Program-made: the position numbers and the translations under genes
Notes under the pieces: generated by a model
Database searches by the model: none
What the model was told of the DNA's origin: nothing
Seen by the model: only the letters and a program-made list of their open reading frames with translations
Part shown: in pieces, positions 25,287 through 33,803 of the stretch
Numbering within the stretch: position 1 is the stretch's first letter
Layout of the letters: every line of letters begins with the position of its first letter
NCBI RefSeq assembly: GCF_943181415.1
Contig: NZ_CALPBZ010000001.1
Location: 1,426,001 to 1,490,000, forward strand
DNA: 64,000 nucleotides
From: Microbacterium sp. Marseille-Q6648
Lineage (GTDB): Bacteria; Actinomycetota; Actinomycetes; Actinomycetales; Microbacteriaceae
Direction of reading: 5' to 3'

Positions 25287-26689
25287 TCCGAGGACGCCGG
25301 ATTCGCCGGCGCGGCCGCCCCGGCGCCGGCACCGACGGTCGCGCGCTCGGCCGCCATGCCCGCGCCGATCCCCTCGCCGACGGTGCGGCCCTGGATGATC
25401 GCGGCGATGTCGAGACCGGTCGCCGCCTTCACCGAGTCGAACACCGAACGCAGACCCGTGGCCGACTCGCCCGCCAGGTGCGAGGACGCCCCGTCACCGC
25501 CGAGGACGGTGATCGAGCCGACCTTGTCGAAGCCCTTGGCGTACTCGGCCATGACCTGCGGCAGGGCGTCGAGGGCGCGCTGCGCCAGCAGCGCCTCCTG
25601 GTTGCGGGCGAGGGCCGCGGCCTCGGCCTCGAGCGCGTCGGCCTTGGCCTGTCCGGCCAGCCGCACGGCCTCGGCGTCGGCTTCCGCGCGCAGGCGCGTG
25701 GCCTTGGCCTCCTCCTCGGCGATCTGGGCGCGAGCCTCGGCGGCCTTCACCTGCTCGTAGGCCTCGGCGTCGGCTGCCCGCTGACGCTCGTACAGTCGAG
25801 CATCGGCGACGCGCTTGACCTCGGCGTCCAGCTCGGCCTGCCGGTTCTCGGCACGCTGCTGCAGGACGCCCTGCTCCGCCTGCGCCTTGGCCAGCGCCTC
25901 GGCCTGCTCGGCCTCGGCGTTCGCGCGACCGACCTCGGCCTGTGATGCGGCGGTGTTCTTGTCGTAGGCGGTCTGCTCGACGAGGGTCGCCTCGCTCGTC
26001 GACAGCTCGCGACGCTTGATCTCGCGGCGGGCGTCGATCTCAGCGACCTCGGCCTCGCGCTTGACGCGCTGCACCTCCGTCGCTCCCAGCGCCGAGATGT
26101 ACCCGTTCGAGTCGGTGATGCCCTGGATCTGGAACGAGTCCAGGATGAGGCCCTGACTCGAGAGGTCGTTCTTGATGCCCTCGGCGATCTGGTCCGACAG
26201 GCGCTGGCGATCGCGCATGAGCTCTTCGACGGTGAGCGTGGCCACCACGCCGCGGAGCGCGCCCTCGAGCTGCTCGGTCGTGAACTGCTCGATGGCCTTG
26301 TCCTGCGACGCGAAGCGCTCCGCGGCGCGGCGCACCGCTTCGGGGTCCGACCCGATCTTCACCAGCGCGACACCGCTCACGGTCACCGTGACGCCGTTCG
26401 AGGACTGCGCGACCGGCTCCATCTTGATCTGCCGCGCGCGCAGCGAGACGAGCTCGGCGCGCTGGGTGATCGGATTGACGATCGCGCCGCCCCCGGTGAT
26501 CACGGAGATGCGGGACGATACGCCGTCCGCGCCCTTCTGGGTCTTTCCGACGATGACGAGGGCCTCGTCGGCCTTGGCCACGCGATACCACGCGCGGAAG
26601 ACCAGCAGACCGATGAAGAAGACGACCAGCGCCACGATGGCGATGATCACGATGGGGACGATGAGACCGACGGTGGCGAGGAAGTCCAT
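25283..26689 (-). CDS. SPFH/flotillin family membrane protein
   Basis: A 468-residue flotillin. An N-terminal hydrophobic anchor spans about residues 5-34 (LIVPIVIIAIVALVVFFIGLLVF). The SPFH/PHB domain is at about 35-190, ending in LDSFQIQGI. A long Ala/Glu/Lys/Arg-rich coiled coil follows (about 200-370), with EAEQAEALAKAQAEQG-like heptads. The small C-terminal tail ends in a Gly/Ala stretch. I start at ATG 26689; a GTG two codons upstream is also in frame. Flotillins scaffold membrane microdomains. It heads the leftward operon, so the following genes may be co-regulated with membrane remodelling. Confidence 0.9.
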   Translation of the reverse strand: MDFLATVGLIVPIVIIAIVALVVFFIGLLVFRAWYRVAKADEALVIVGKTQKGADGVSSRISVITGGGAIVNPITQRAELVSLRARQIKMEPVAQSSNGVTVTVSGVALVKIGSDPEAVRRAAERFASQDKAIEQFTTEQLEGALRGVVATLTVEELMRDRQRLSDQIAEGIKNDLSSQGLILDSFQIQGITDSNGYISALGATEVQRVKREAEVAEIDARREIKRRELSTSEATLVEQTAYDKNTAASQAEVGRANAEAEQAEALAKAQAEQGVLQQRAENRQAELDAEVKRVADARLYERQRAADAEAYEQVKAAEARAQIAEEEAKATRLRAEADAEAVRLAGQAKADALEAEAAALARNQEALLAQRALDALPQVMAEYAKGFDKVGSITVLGGDGASSHLAGESATGLRSVFDSVKAATGLDIAAIIQGRTVGEGIGAGMAAERATVGAGAGAAAPANPASSE

Positions 26690-26751
26690 TCCCACAGCCT
26701 AGGGGGCGGTATATCGGCCGGCCGCCGCTATCCACAGGCGCTCACGCAGGG

Positions 26752-27666
26752 TCAGCGGCTCAGCAGCTCCTCCGTCGACAGATCCGGAAGCGCCAGGGTC
26801 ACCTGCGTCCCCCACGGATCGGTCACGATCACCGAGCGCCCGTCCCGGCGGAAGGCGATTCCGTGAGACGCGAGTCGCGCGGCGACGGCATCGAGCTCGG
26901 ATGCCGTCGGCACGGTCACCGCGACATCCCCCAGCCCCAGCCCGGCAGCGCGAGGACCGGAGCCCGCGCTGTTCCAGATGTTCATCGCGATGTGGTGGTG
27001 GTAGCCACCGGCCGACGCGAACAGGGCGCCCGGGTACTGGCTCTGCGTGGTCTCGAAGCCGAGCGCGTCCACATAGAACTTCCGGGCGGTAGGGAGATCT
27101 CCCACTTGGAGGTGAACATGGCCGACCCTCCCGGACAGCGCGGGACCGGCATCCACCGCGGTCTCGGTGAGGTGGCGCTCCAGGTATTCGTGGGGATCGA
27201 GATAGTCGGTCGCCATCTGGATCTGGTTCCCACGCCGTGACCACTGCTCGCGCGGGCGGTCCGTGTACAGCTCGACGCCGTTGCCTTCCGGATCGGTGAA
27301 ATAGAACGCCTCGCTCACGAGGTGATCGCTGGATCCGACGAAGCGGCTTCTCGGATGCCGCGCAGCGCGGTACACCGTCGCTGCCAGACTCTCGGCGTCG
27401 CCGAAGAGGAAGGCGGTGTGGAACAGGCCGGGTTGGCGCGGGTCCACGGCGGGGAGGGCGGGCGTGTGGATCAGCCGGAGCAGCGGAGTGTCGCCCCGCC
27501 CGAGAACGCGATGCACTTCGCGGGCTCGGGCGCGCTCCTCGAGGGGCTCCATCGCGAAGGCGCGGGAGTAGTACTCCGACATCCCCTCGAGGTCCCCCAC
27601 GCGCAGCGTGACGGCGCCCATCGAGGTCTCGGGGTGAAGGATGCGGTCGTCTGTCTCGGCGGTCAT
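26752..27666 (-). CDS. VOC dioxygenase, CatE-like catechol 2,3-dioxygenase
   Basis: A 304-residue extradiol-type dioxygenase with two tandem VOC domains (about 15-130 and 165-300). Candidate iron ligands are the His in VGHVHLQVGD, the HHHIAMNIW segment and a late acidic residue. It resembles Bacillus CatE/MhqO-type ring-cleavage enzymes that act on catechols or hydroquinones. It is divergent from a MarR gene with a palindromic operator between, a typical quinone/phenol-response pair. The exact substrate is unknown. Confidence 0.85.
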   Translation of the reverse strand: MTAETDDRILHPETSMGAVTLRVGDLEGMSEYYSRAFAMEPLEERARAREVHRVLGRGDTPLLRLIHTPALPAVDPRQPGLFHTAFLFGDAESLAATVYRAARHPRSRFVGSSDHLVSEAFYFTDPEGNGVELYTDRPREQWSRRGNQIQMATDYLDPHEYLERHLTETAVDAGPALSGRVGHVHLQVGDLPTARKFYVDALGFETTQSQYPGALFASAGGYHHHIAMNIWNSAGSGPRAAGLGLGDVAVTVPTASELDAVAARLASHGIAFRRDGRSVIVTDPWGTQVTLALPDLSTEELLSR

Positions 27667-27684
27667 GGCGTCTTTTCGGTTTGC

Positions 27685-27722
27685 TTGTACATGAAACTAA
27701 CACGAGAAGCTTGTATGTACAA
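27685..27722. promoter_or_regulatory. MarR operator between divergent VOC and marR genes
   Basis: TTGTA-tg-TACAA is at 27711-27722. A related half, TTGTACAT, is at 27685-27692; it pairs with ATGTACAA (27715-27722) over 22 bases, and GCTTGTA occurs directly at 27683 and 27709. It sits 20-57 bases before marR and directly upstream of the dioxygenase, so it probably represses both. It is markedly AT-richer than its surroundings. Confidence 0.65.
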
Positions 27723-27741
27723 CCTTTGCTACCCTCGAGGC

Positions 27742-28278
27742 ATGCCGGAGCTCGAGCAGGACGAACGCGTCGCTGTCGCACGCCTTCGCGCCCTCCTCGA
27801 ACTGCTGCCGACCGCCCTCGACCGGGAACTGGCCGCCGAGGGCATCACGTCTTTCGAGTTCACCCTCTTGGAAGCCCTCCACGAGGCCGACGCGGGTCGG
27901 CTGCGTCTGAGCGCACTCGCGGCGCGCACCAACGCCACACTCCCCCGCCTCTCACGCGTGGTGACGAGTCTCGAGCGGAAGGGGCTCGTCCTCCGCGCGG
28001 CGTGCGAGGAGGACGGCCGCGCCACCAACGCACTGCTGACGCCCGCCGGCGAGCGCGCCTATGAGGCCAGTCGCCCCCGACACGACGAGGCCGTTCGCCG
28101 CATGATCTTTGACGGACTCGGTGACGGTGGAGCCGAACGGCTGTCAGAGATCTCCTATGCGATCCTCGACAAGCTCGACCCCGACCGGCGCCTCGCCGTG
28201 ACGGCCGACGGGTGCGCCGCAGACCCGACTCCCGCAGAGGACGCGGGGGCCTGCGCCGCAGACCCGGCGCCGCGCTGA
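27742..28278 (+). CDS. MarR family transcriptional regulator
   Basis: A 178-residue MarR repressor. The winged helix lies at about 35-110 (FEFTLLEALHEADAGRLRLS, LPRLSRVVTSLERKGLVLR) with the wing DGRATNALLTPAG. The C-terminal 24 residues are an extra Ala/Asp/Pro tail in which CAADP occurs twice, encoded by a 15-base direct repeat (28213-28227 and 28252-28266). The ATG at 27742 follows a short leader; no strong Shine-Dalgarno sequence is visible. Divergent orientation with a CatE-like dioxygenase suggests it senses a phenol or quinone. It ends 13 bases from the convergent gcvPB-like gene. Confidence 0.9.
   Translation: MPELEQDERVAVARLRALLELLPTALDRELAAEGITSFEFTLLEALHEADAGRLRLSALAARTNATLPRLSRVVTSLERKGLVLRAACEEDGRATNALLTPAGERAYEASRPRHDEAVRRMIFDGLGDGGAERLSEISYAILDKLDPDRRLAVTADGCAADPTPAEDAGACAADPAPR
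28213..28266 (+). repeat. 15-bp direct repeat in the marR 3' end
   Basis: TGCGCCGCAGACCCG occurs at 28213-28227 and 28252-28266, in frame, and encodes the doubled CAADP segment of the MarR tail. It looks like a recent local duplication within the coding sequence. Confidence 0.7.
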
Positions 28279-28291
28279 GCGCGACGTCTCG

Positions 28292-29818
28292 TCAGCGGTC
28301 CGCATGCTTCCGCCGGTACGCCGACCACGTGACTGCCCACGTGTCGGGGTCGTCGAGACCGGAGCCGTCGATCTGAGCCACGACCTGGTTGTGCGGCGCC
28401 GTGCGTACGAGTTCGGGATCGCGACGGCCCTCGTCGAGCACGTGCGCGAGCACCGCGATCCACTCGTCGAGATCCTCCTTCGACCACATCTCGCCCGCCT
28501 CGGGTGTGAAGGGCTCGGGGATGATCCACGGCTCGTGCGCGAGCCAGTAGGCGTCGATCCCGAAGTCCGTCATCCGGTTCTGCACATCGATCGTCGTCAG
28601 CCCCGTCTCGGCGGTGTACTCCTCGAGCGAGTACCGCGTCATCTCCATGCGCGGCAGGGCCTTGCCCGGGAACGACATCGTGACACCCGGCAGCGCCATG
28701 AGCTGCTTCTCCATGTAGTTGTTGGCCAGGACCGACAGGTCGGAGGCCTCCCGGAGCCCGTCTGTGCCCATCGCCCGCGTCCAGGAGTACGCCTTGACGA
28801 GCTGCTGGACGTTGCCGAGGAACTCGCGCACCCGACCCACGCTGTCGGCCGGCTCGATGAGGTCGTAGCGCCCGCCGTCTTCGACCACGCGCGGGCCGGG
28901 AAGGAAGCGGGCCAGCTCTTCCGAGCATCCGTACGCTCCGACGGAGGGGCCGTTGCCGCCCTTGGGCACACCGAACGTCTTGTGTAGCATGTACATGCAG
29001 GCGTCGAAGCCCAGGTCGCGCGCACGCAGCCGCGTCATGACCCCGTTGAAGTTCGCGCTGTCGTAGAAGGCGAGCGCGCCGACGCCGTGCACCGCCTCGA
29101 TGAACTCCTTGATGTGGGGGTTGTAGATCCCCATGTCGTCCGGGTTGTTGAGCATGAGCGCCGCCGTGTGCGGGCCGATGACGGCGTTGAGCGCCGCCAC
29201 GGACGGGTAGCCGTCCTCTTCGATCGGGAGCGTGATGACGTCGAAGCCGGCCGCCTTGGCCGTCGCGGGGTTGCACGGGTGGGCCTGTGCCGTCGTCACG
29301 ATCTGCGTGCGCTGGGCCAGCTCGCCGCGTGAGGCGTGGTAGGCCCGCGTCACGACGGCGTGCAGATACGCCGCATCCGCCCCGCCGCCCGGCTGGAAGC
29401 TGAACGCATGCATGCCCGAGAGGTTGCACAGCTGCTCCTCGAGGGAGTGCACGATGCCGAGCAGACCCTGGTAGGTCGCCGGATCCTGACGGGGATGCAC
29501 GGCGGCGACCTCCGATCGTGCCGTGATCTGCTCGTTGACCGTGGGGTTGTGCTTCATGGTGCACGTGCCGAAGAGGCTGATGCCCATCATGCCCATCGTC
29601 TGCTGCGACAGGTGGGTGAAGTGACGCCGCACTTCGTACTCCGCGAGCTCGGGCAGCTCGGCATCCTTCTCCCGCCGCAGCCCGTCGGGGAACGCCGAGA
29701 CGCCGGCTTCGGGCGCCCACGACGCCGGCGGCACGATGCCGCGACGGCCGGGCGCACCGAGCTCGTAGACGACGGGCTCGTCCCAGGACGCGGCGTGGAA
29801 TCTGCGGATGGCGCTCAT
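28292..29818 (-). CDS. gcvPB: Glycine dehydrogenase (decarboxylating) subunit 2-like protein
   Basis: A 508-residue PLP protein of the GcvPB family. The PLP lysine is K280 in MLHKTFGVPKGGNGPSVG, a diverged form of the usual LHKTF-IP-HGGGGPG. THLSQQTMGMMGISLFGTCTMKHNP (positions about 68-92) and FSFQPGGGADAAY correspond to the S-cleft of P-protein. The start overlaps the gcvPA-like stop by four bases. Genes for GcvT, GcvH and lipoylation are absent nearby, and the pair follows an aminotransferase and an AcoX gene. It may therefore be a paralogue acting on a substrate other than glycine or without lipoyl H-protein. It is the last gene of a leftward operon under the 33804-33837 boxes. Confidence 0.85.
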   Translation of the reverse strand: MSAIRRFHAASWDEPVVYELGAPGRRGIVPPASWAPEAGVSAFPDGLRREKDAELPELAEYEVRRHFTHLSQQTMGMMGISLFGTCTMKHNPTVNEQITARSEVAAVHPRQDPATYQGLLGIVHSLEEQLCNLSGMHAFSFQPGGGADAAYLHAVVTRAYHASRGELAQRTQIVTTAQAHPCNPATAKAAGFDVITLPIEEDGYPSVAALNAVIGPHTAALMLNNPDDMGIYNPHIKEFIEAVHGVGALAFYDSANFNGVMTRLRARDLGFDACMYMLHKTFGVPKGGNGPSVGAYGCSEELARFLPGPRVVEDGGRYDLIEPADSVGRVREFLGNVQQLVKAYSWTRAMGTDGLREASDLSVLANNYMEKQLMALPGVTMSFPGKALPRMEMTRYSLEEYTAETGLTTIDVQNRMTDFGIDAYWLAHEPWIIPEPFTPEAGEMWSKEDLDEWIAVLAHVLDEGRRDPELVRTAPHNQVVAQIDGSGLDDPDTWAVTWSAYRRKHADR

Positions 29819-31215
29819 CGCGCGACCACCTCCTCGAGGGCGGAGATCAGTTGTCGGACATCGTCTTCCGAGATCACCTCGGTGACGCAGTACAAGGCGC
29901 AGCCCTCGAGCGAGGGGTGGCTGCCGGTGAGGTCGTGGCCGCCGAGGATGCCGCGCTCGAGCAGTGCCGCGTTGATGTCGGCCACGGTACGACCGGTGTC
30001 CGAGAAGTCCACGACGAACTCCTTGAAGATGCGGTCCGCGTAGCGGACCGACACGGTGGGGATCTCGGCGATGAGCTGCGCCGTGCGGCGCGCGTTGGCG
30101 GCGACCGTCTCGGCGAGCTCCCTCATGCCCGAAGGGCCGAGCAGCGCGAGATAGATCGCGGCGCGCACGGCCCAGAGGTAGACGGAATTGCCCGTCCAGT
30201 CGTTGCCCAGTTCGCGTGCGCCGTAGGAGCTCTGACCGAAGAGCGTCATGCCGAAGGCGCGCTCGCCTTCGCGGATGGTCGGGGCGATGCTGACCTGCAG
30301 CGTCGGGAACTGGCGCGCGTACCGCTCCTCATCGCGGCTGGCGATGAACCCGCCGACGCCGCCGCCGGCGTTGAGGTGGATGCCGAGCGGCTGGATCGAC
30401 CCCACGACGATGTCCGCACCGAAGGCGGCGGGCGAGGCGAGGCCGCCGAGCGAGATCGGGTCGACGCCGACGATCGCCTCGGCGCCCGCTGCATGGGCGG
30501 CATCGACGATGCGGGCGATGTCGTGCTCGATCACACCCCATGCGTTGGGGGTTTCGACGTACACCGCGGCGACGTCGTCCCCCAGGGCGGCATGCAGCGC
30601 CTCGAGCGACACGGTGCCGGACGCCGGGTCGACGGGCACTTCGCGGATCTCGAGCGAACCTCCCAGCTCGCGGTAGCCGGCGTACGTCTCGATGACGAGC
30701 CGGCGCTCCCGGTCGATGTTGTCGGGGAGCACCACGACGCTGCGCCCCGTCATCCGCCCGGCCATGCGCAGCGCGTGTCCGGCCGCACAGCCCCAGCTGT
30801 AGACGGGCAGGCCGACGAACTCGAGGTCCAGGAGCGCACCGAGCTCGGATGCGAACTCGAACCAGGCCTGATTGCGCCCGTGGTCGGAGCTGGGAGTGCC
30901 CCACACCGAGGTCGAGATCTCGGGTCGTCCGACGATCTCGTCGCAGAGCGCGGGCACGTGGTGCTTCCAGTACCCGCCGCCGAGGAACGAGATGTGGGTG
31001 TCGGTGGAGATTCCCCCGCGAAGGCGTCCCTCGAGCATCCGCCGCAGCTCGAACTCCGAGCGGATGCCGGGTACGGACGCCACGTGGTCGTCCGAACGGT
31101 GGTCGCCCGGGATCTGGGCGAAGAGCTCTTCGGCGTCCGAGATGCCGATCGCGTCCAGAAGCGCCTGCCGGCTCCCCTCCGCGGAGTTGGCCATGTACGG
31201 GTGCGATGGACTCAT
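29815..31215 (-). CDS. gcvPA: Glycine dehydrogenase (decarboxylating) subunit 1-like protein
   Basis: A 466-residue GcvPA-type partner of the preceding protein. SFLGGGYWKHHVPALCDEIV (about 77-96) corresponds to the FLGAG-x-YxH-xxP start of P-protein, with TPYQPEIS replaced by GRPEISTSVW. The Asp in VGVDPISLGGL and the SIQPLGIHLNAGGGVGGFIA segment match the family's cofactor side. AGGAGAC precedes ATG 31215. It lacks the active lysine, which lies in subunit 2. The divergence from glycine-type motifs supports a paralogous role. A 14-base tandem repeat lies just upstream. Confidence 0.83.
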   Translation of the reverse strand: MSPSHPYMANSAEGSRQALLDAIGISDAEELFAQIPGDHRSDDHVASVPGIRSEFELRRMLEGRLRGGISTDTHISFLGGGYWKHHVPALCDEIVGRPEISTSVWGTPSSDHGRNQAWFEFASELGALLDLEFVGLPVYSWGCAAGHALRMAGRMTGRSVVVLPDNIDRERRLVIETYAGYRELGGSLEIREVPVDPASGTVSLEALHAALGDDVAAVYVETPNAWGVIEHDIARIVDAAHAAGAEAIVGVDPISLGGLASPAAFGADIVVGSIQPLGIHLNAGGGVGGFIASRDEERYARQFPTLQVSIAPTIREGERAFGMTLFGQSSYGARELGNDWTGNSVYLWAVRAAIYLALLGPSGMRELAETVAANARRTAQLIAEIPTVSVRYADRIFKEFVVDFSDTGRTVADINAALLERGILGGHDLTGSHPSLEGCALYCVTEVISEDDVRQLISALEEVVAR

Positions 31216-31244
31216 GTCTGTCTCCTGCTCTCGCTCATCCTGGG

Positions 31245-31283
31245 GGTGCGTGTCATGCGGTGCGTGTCATGAGGTGCATGTCT
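31245..31283. repeat. 14-bp tandem repeat between acoX-like and gcvPA-like genes
   Basis: GGTGCGTGTCATG(C/A) occurs twice in tandem (31245-31258, 31259-31272), followed by a partial third unit GGTGCATGTCT. It occupies half of the 77-base intergenic gap, the only sizeable gap in this operon. Confidence 0.75.
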
Positions 31284-31292
31284 CGGGGTCCG

Positions 31293-32411
31293 TCACGCCG
31301 CCGCGTCGACCACGCGGAGGACGGTGCTCTGCCGGGGACCCGTGCGCACGCGACGGTAGCCGAGCAGCGGGTGCGGCGACGACTGCTCGTCGAGGTCGGC
31401 ATCGACGAGGAGCACGGGCGGGAACAGCACCCCGATCTTCTCCTCGGTCGCGATGATGTGGATGCGCGGGGCGCCGATCGCGGCGATGACCCGCGGGCTG
31501 AGCTCCTGATTGCCGCGGCCCAGCAGGAAACCCTGCCCACCCACGACGCCGAGCACGAGGACGGGATGCTCCGCCGCCGAGACGACGGCGAAGAGCCGGT
31601 TCTCCGCCACGTCCTTCTCGACGCTGCCGTCGGGGTGCCGCACATCGACTCCCCGCAGCGTGGGGACGACGCCGAGTCTGTCCGCCACCGCACCCGCCGT
31701 TGCGCCCGGGCCGATGATCCAGGTCGTTCGCGGGTCCGCGGCGGGGACGAGAGACTCGGCGATGGCGCGACCGGCGGCGGCCGAGAATGCGGGCGGCGCT
31801 GCTGCCTTCGCGCCCTGAAGCGGCTCGGCCGAACGGGGTGCGCGGAGCAGGCCGACCACGCCGGCGCCGCCGTCCGCCCCGACGTCGAGGACCTCCGCCG
31901 GCTCGAACGACGCACGACCGTCGACGACGGCCGCGATCAGTCGCCCCGCCGCCTCGGGCGAACGCGCGAACACCTCGGAGTGCATCTTGACCCCCGACGG
32001 CACGCCGACGACGGGAACGTCCTGTGCGATCGCGCGGGCGATGTCCGTCGCCGTCCCGTCACCTCCGGCGAAGACGATGAGGTCCGCGCCGTGGGCGGCG
32101 AACGACCGCGCCGCTGCGACGGTGTGTTCCCGCGTCGTGCGCGCGGGGGGCACGGGCATGTCGAGCACGGTGTGAGGGATGCCGGCATCCGCGAGCGCGT
32201 GGGCGCCCATCGGTCCGGGCGCCGCGACCAGTTCGAGCCCGGAGCCTCCGACGGCGGCCCGGTCGAGTGCCCGAACGAGTCGACGTGCCGCGTGGCCGGC
32301 CCGCACCGCCTCGTCGAAACGGTCCAGCGGAAGCTCATCGGTGCCGTGGAGCGCGCGCGTGCCGCCGAAACCCGCAATCGGGTTCAGCACCACGCCCACA
32401 CGCACCGTCAC
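31293..32411 (-). CDS. ATP-NAD kinase family protein, AcoX-like
   Basis: A 372-residue protein of the NAD kinase-like AcoX group. It opens VRVGVVLNPIAGFGGTRALHG and has the kinase motif FAGGDGTATDIARAI near 105-125, followed by VPSGVKMHSEVFA. AcoX proteins occur in acetoin and amine catabolic operons, but their reaction is unproven. GTG 32411 is four bases after the aminotransferase stop; GTG 32405 is an alternative. Its place between a class III aminotransferase and a GcvP pair suggests a cofactor-related or sugar/keto-acid kinase step in the same pathway. Confidence 0.8.
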   Translation of the reverse strand: MTVRVGVVLNPIAGFGGTRALHGTDELPLDRFDEAVRAGHAARRLVRALDRAAVGGSGLELVAAPGPMGAHALADAGIPHTVLDMPVPPARTTREHTVAAARSFAAHGADLIVFAGGDGTATDIARAIAQDVPVVGVPSGVKMHSEVFARSPEAAGRLIAAVVDGRASFEPAEVLDVGADGGAGVVGLLRAPRSAEPLQGAKAAAPPAFSAAAGRAIAESLVPAADPRTTWIIGPGATAGAVADRLGVVPTLRGVDVRHPDGSVEKDVAENRLFAVVSAAEHPVLVLGVVGGQGFLLGRGNQELSPRVIAAIGAPRIHIIATEEKIGVLFPPVLLVDADLDEQSSPHPLLGYRRVRTGPRQSTVLRVVDAAA

Positions 32412-32415
32412 GGCC

Positions 32416-33786
32416 CTACGCGTCGCGCAGTTCTTCGACGGCGCGGTCGAGACCGCGGCGGACGCCGGCGACCATGCGCTCGAGCTCGTCGGGCGTGGTG
32501 ACGAACGGCGGTGAGAACGAGACGGTGTCGGCTGCGGGCAGCGCCCGCGTGATGACACCCTCCGCGAGGGCACCCCGCGTGACGACCCCCGCGAACGCGC
32601 CCTGCGCGGCGAAGGGGCGCAGCGGCTCGCGTGACTCGACGAACTCGACGGCGGCCATGAGTCCGCGCCCGCGGATCTCTCCGACGTGCGGGTGTTCGCC
32701 GAACGCATCGTGCAACAGCTCGTGCAGGAGCCGGCCGTTCTCCGCCACGCGGTCGACGAGCCCCTCGCGTTCGATGATGTCGAGATTCGTCATGGCAGCC
32801 GCTGCCGCGAGCGGGTGCGCCGAATAGGTGTAGCCGTGCCCGAAGCTGCCGTACTTCGCCGATCCCTCCAGGAGCACCTGCCACACCTTCTCACTCACGA
32901 GGACGGCCGAGAGGGGCACGTAAGCGGATGTGATGCCCTTCGCGACCGTCATGAGGTCGGGGCGCATGTCGACCGCGGTGCTGCCGAAGGGCACTCCGAG
33001 GCGGCCGAATCCGGTGACGACCTCGTCCGCGATGAGGAGCACGTCATGCTTGTCGAGGACCGCCTGGATCTTCGGGAAGTAGGTTTCGGGCGGCACGATG
33101 ACACCGCCCGCAGCCATCACGGGTTCGGCGATCATGGCAGCGACCGTCCCGGGTCCCTCGTTGACGATGAATCGGTCGAGTTCGGTCGCCAGGGCCGTGG
33201 CGAACTCGTCGTCGGTCTGCCCCGGCTCGCGCTCCCACAGCCGGTGGGGCGGACGCACGTGGCGGATCATGGGCAGCGGCAGGTCGAATCCGTCGTGCAG
33301 GTTCTGGAGTCCGGTGAGACCGCCGGACAGCACGGTGACGCCGTGGTAGCCCCGGCGGCGCGCGATGATCTTCTTCTTCTGCGGACGACCGAGCACGTTG
33401 TTGTAGTACCAGACGAGCTTGGCCTGGGTGTCGTTCGCGTCCGATCCGGAGTTGCCGTAGAACACCTTGCTCATGGGCACGGGCGCCATCGAGATGAGCC
33501 GCTCCGAAAGACGGGCGGGCAGGTCGGTCCCCATCGACGAGAACGCATGGAAGTACGGCAGCTTCAGCGCCTGCTCGCGCAGGGCCTCGGCCATCTCGGG
33601 ATGCGAGTACCCGACGTTGACGCACCACAGTCCCGCCATCGCGTCGAGATAGTCGCGCCCCGCGCGGTCGGTGACGGTGGAACCCTTCCCCGAGACGATC
33701 GTCATGTGGGGACCGTTCTGGGCGTGAGCCGCCAGGTTGGTCATCGGGTGGAAGAGGAAGTTCCGATCCAGCTCCTCGACGTGCAT
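32416..33786 (-). CDS. Class III (omega-type) aminotransferase
   Basis: A 456-residue fold-type I aminotransferase. Marks are FYGNSGSDANDTQAKLVWYY (about 109-128), the omega-transaminase version with SDAND, the cofactor Asp in LLIADEVVTGFGRLG and the PLP lysine K283 in TVAKGITSAYVPL. Homologues use putrescine, beta-alanine or taurine with pyruvate as acceptor. The start at ATG 33786 is preceded by AAAGG; the in-frame extension to 33837 would run through the operator boxes and is rejected. It heads the leftward aminotransferase-AcoX-GcvPA-GcvPB operon and is divergent from an aldehyde dehydrogenase, so amine to aldehyde to acid is a likely sequence. Confidence 0.88.
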   Translation of the reverse strand: MHVEELDRNFLFHPMTNLAAHAQNGPHMTIVSGKGSTVTDRAGRDYLDAMAGLWCVNVGYSHPEMAEALREQALKLPYFHAFSSMGTDLPARLSERLISMAPVPMSKVFYGNSGSDANDTQAKLVWYYNNVLGRPQKKKIIARRRGYHGVTVLSGGLTGLQNLHDGFDLPLPMIRHVRPPHRLWEREPGQTDDEFATALATELDRFIVNEGPGTVAAMIAEPVMAAGGVIVPPETYFPKIQAVLDKHDVLLIADEVVTGFGRLGVPFGSTAVDMRPDLMTVAKGITSAYVPLSAVLVSEKVWQVLLEGSAKYGSFGHGYTYSAHPLAAAAAMTNLDIIEREGLVDRVAENGRLLHELLHDAFGEHPHVGEIRGRGLMAAVEFVESREPLRPFAAQGAFAGVVTRGALAEGVITRALPAADTVSFSPPFVTTPDELERMVAGVRRGLDRAVEELRDA

Positions 33787-33803
33787 GTCGTACACCTTTG
33801 TTC

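Noticed and set aside
28292-31215. A complete glycine cleavage system
   Set aside because: Only the P-protein halves are present; no T, H or L protein genes occur nearby and the motifs diverge.
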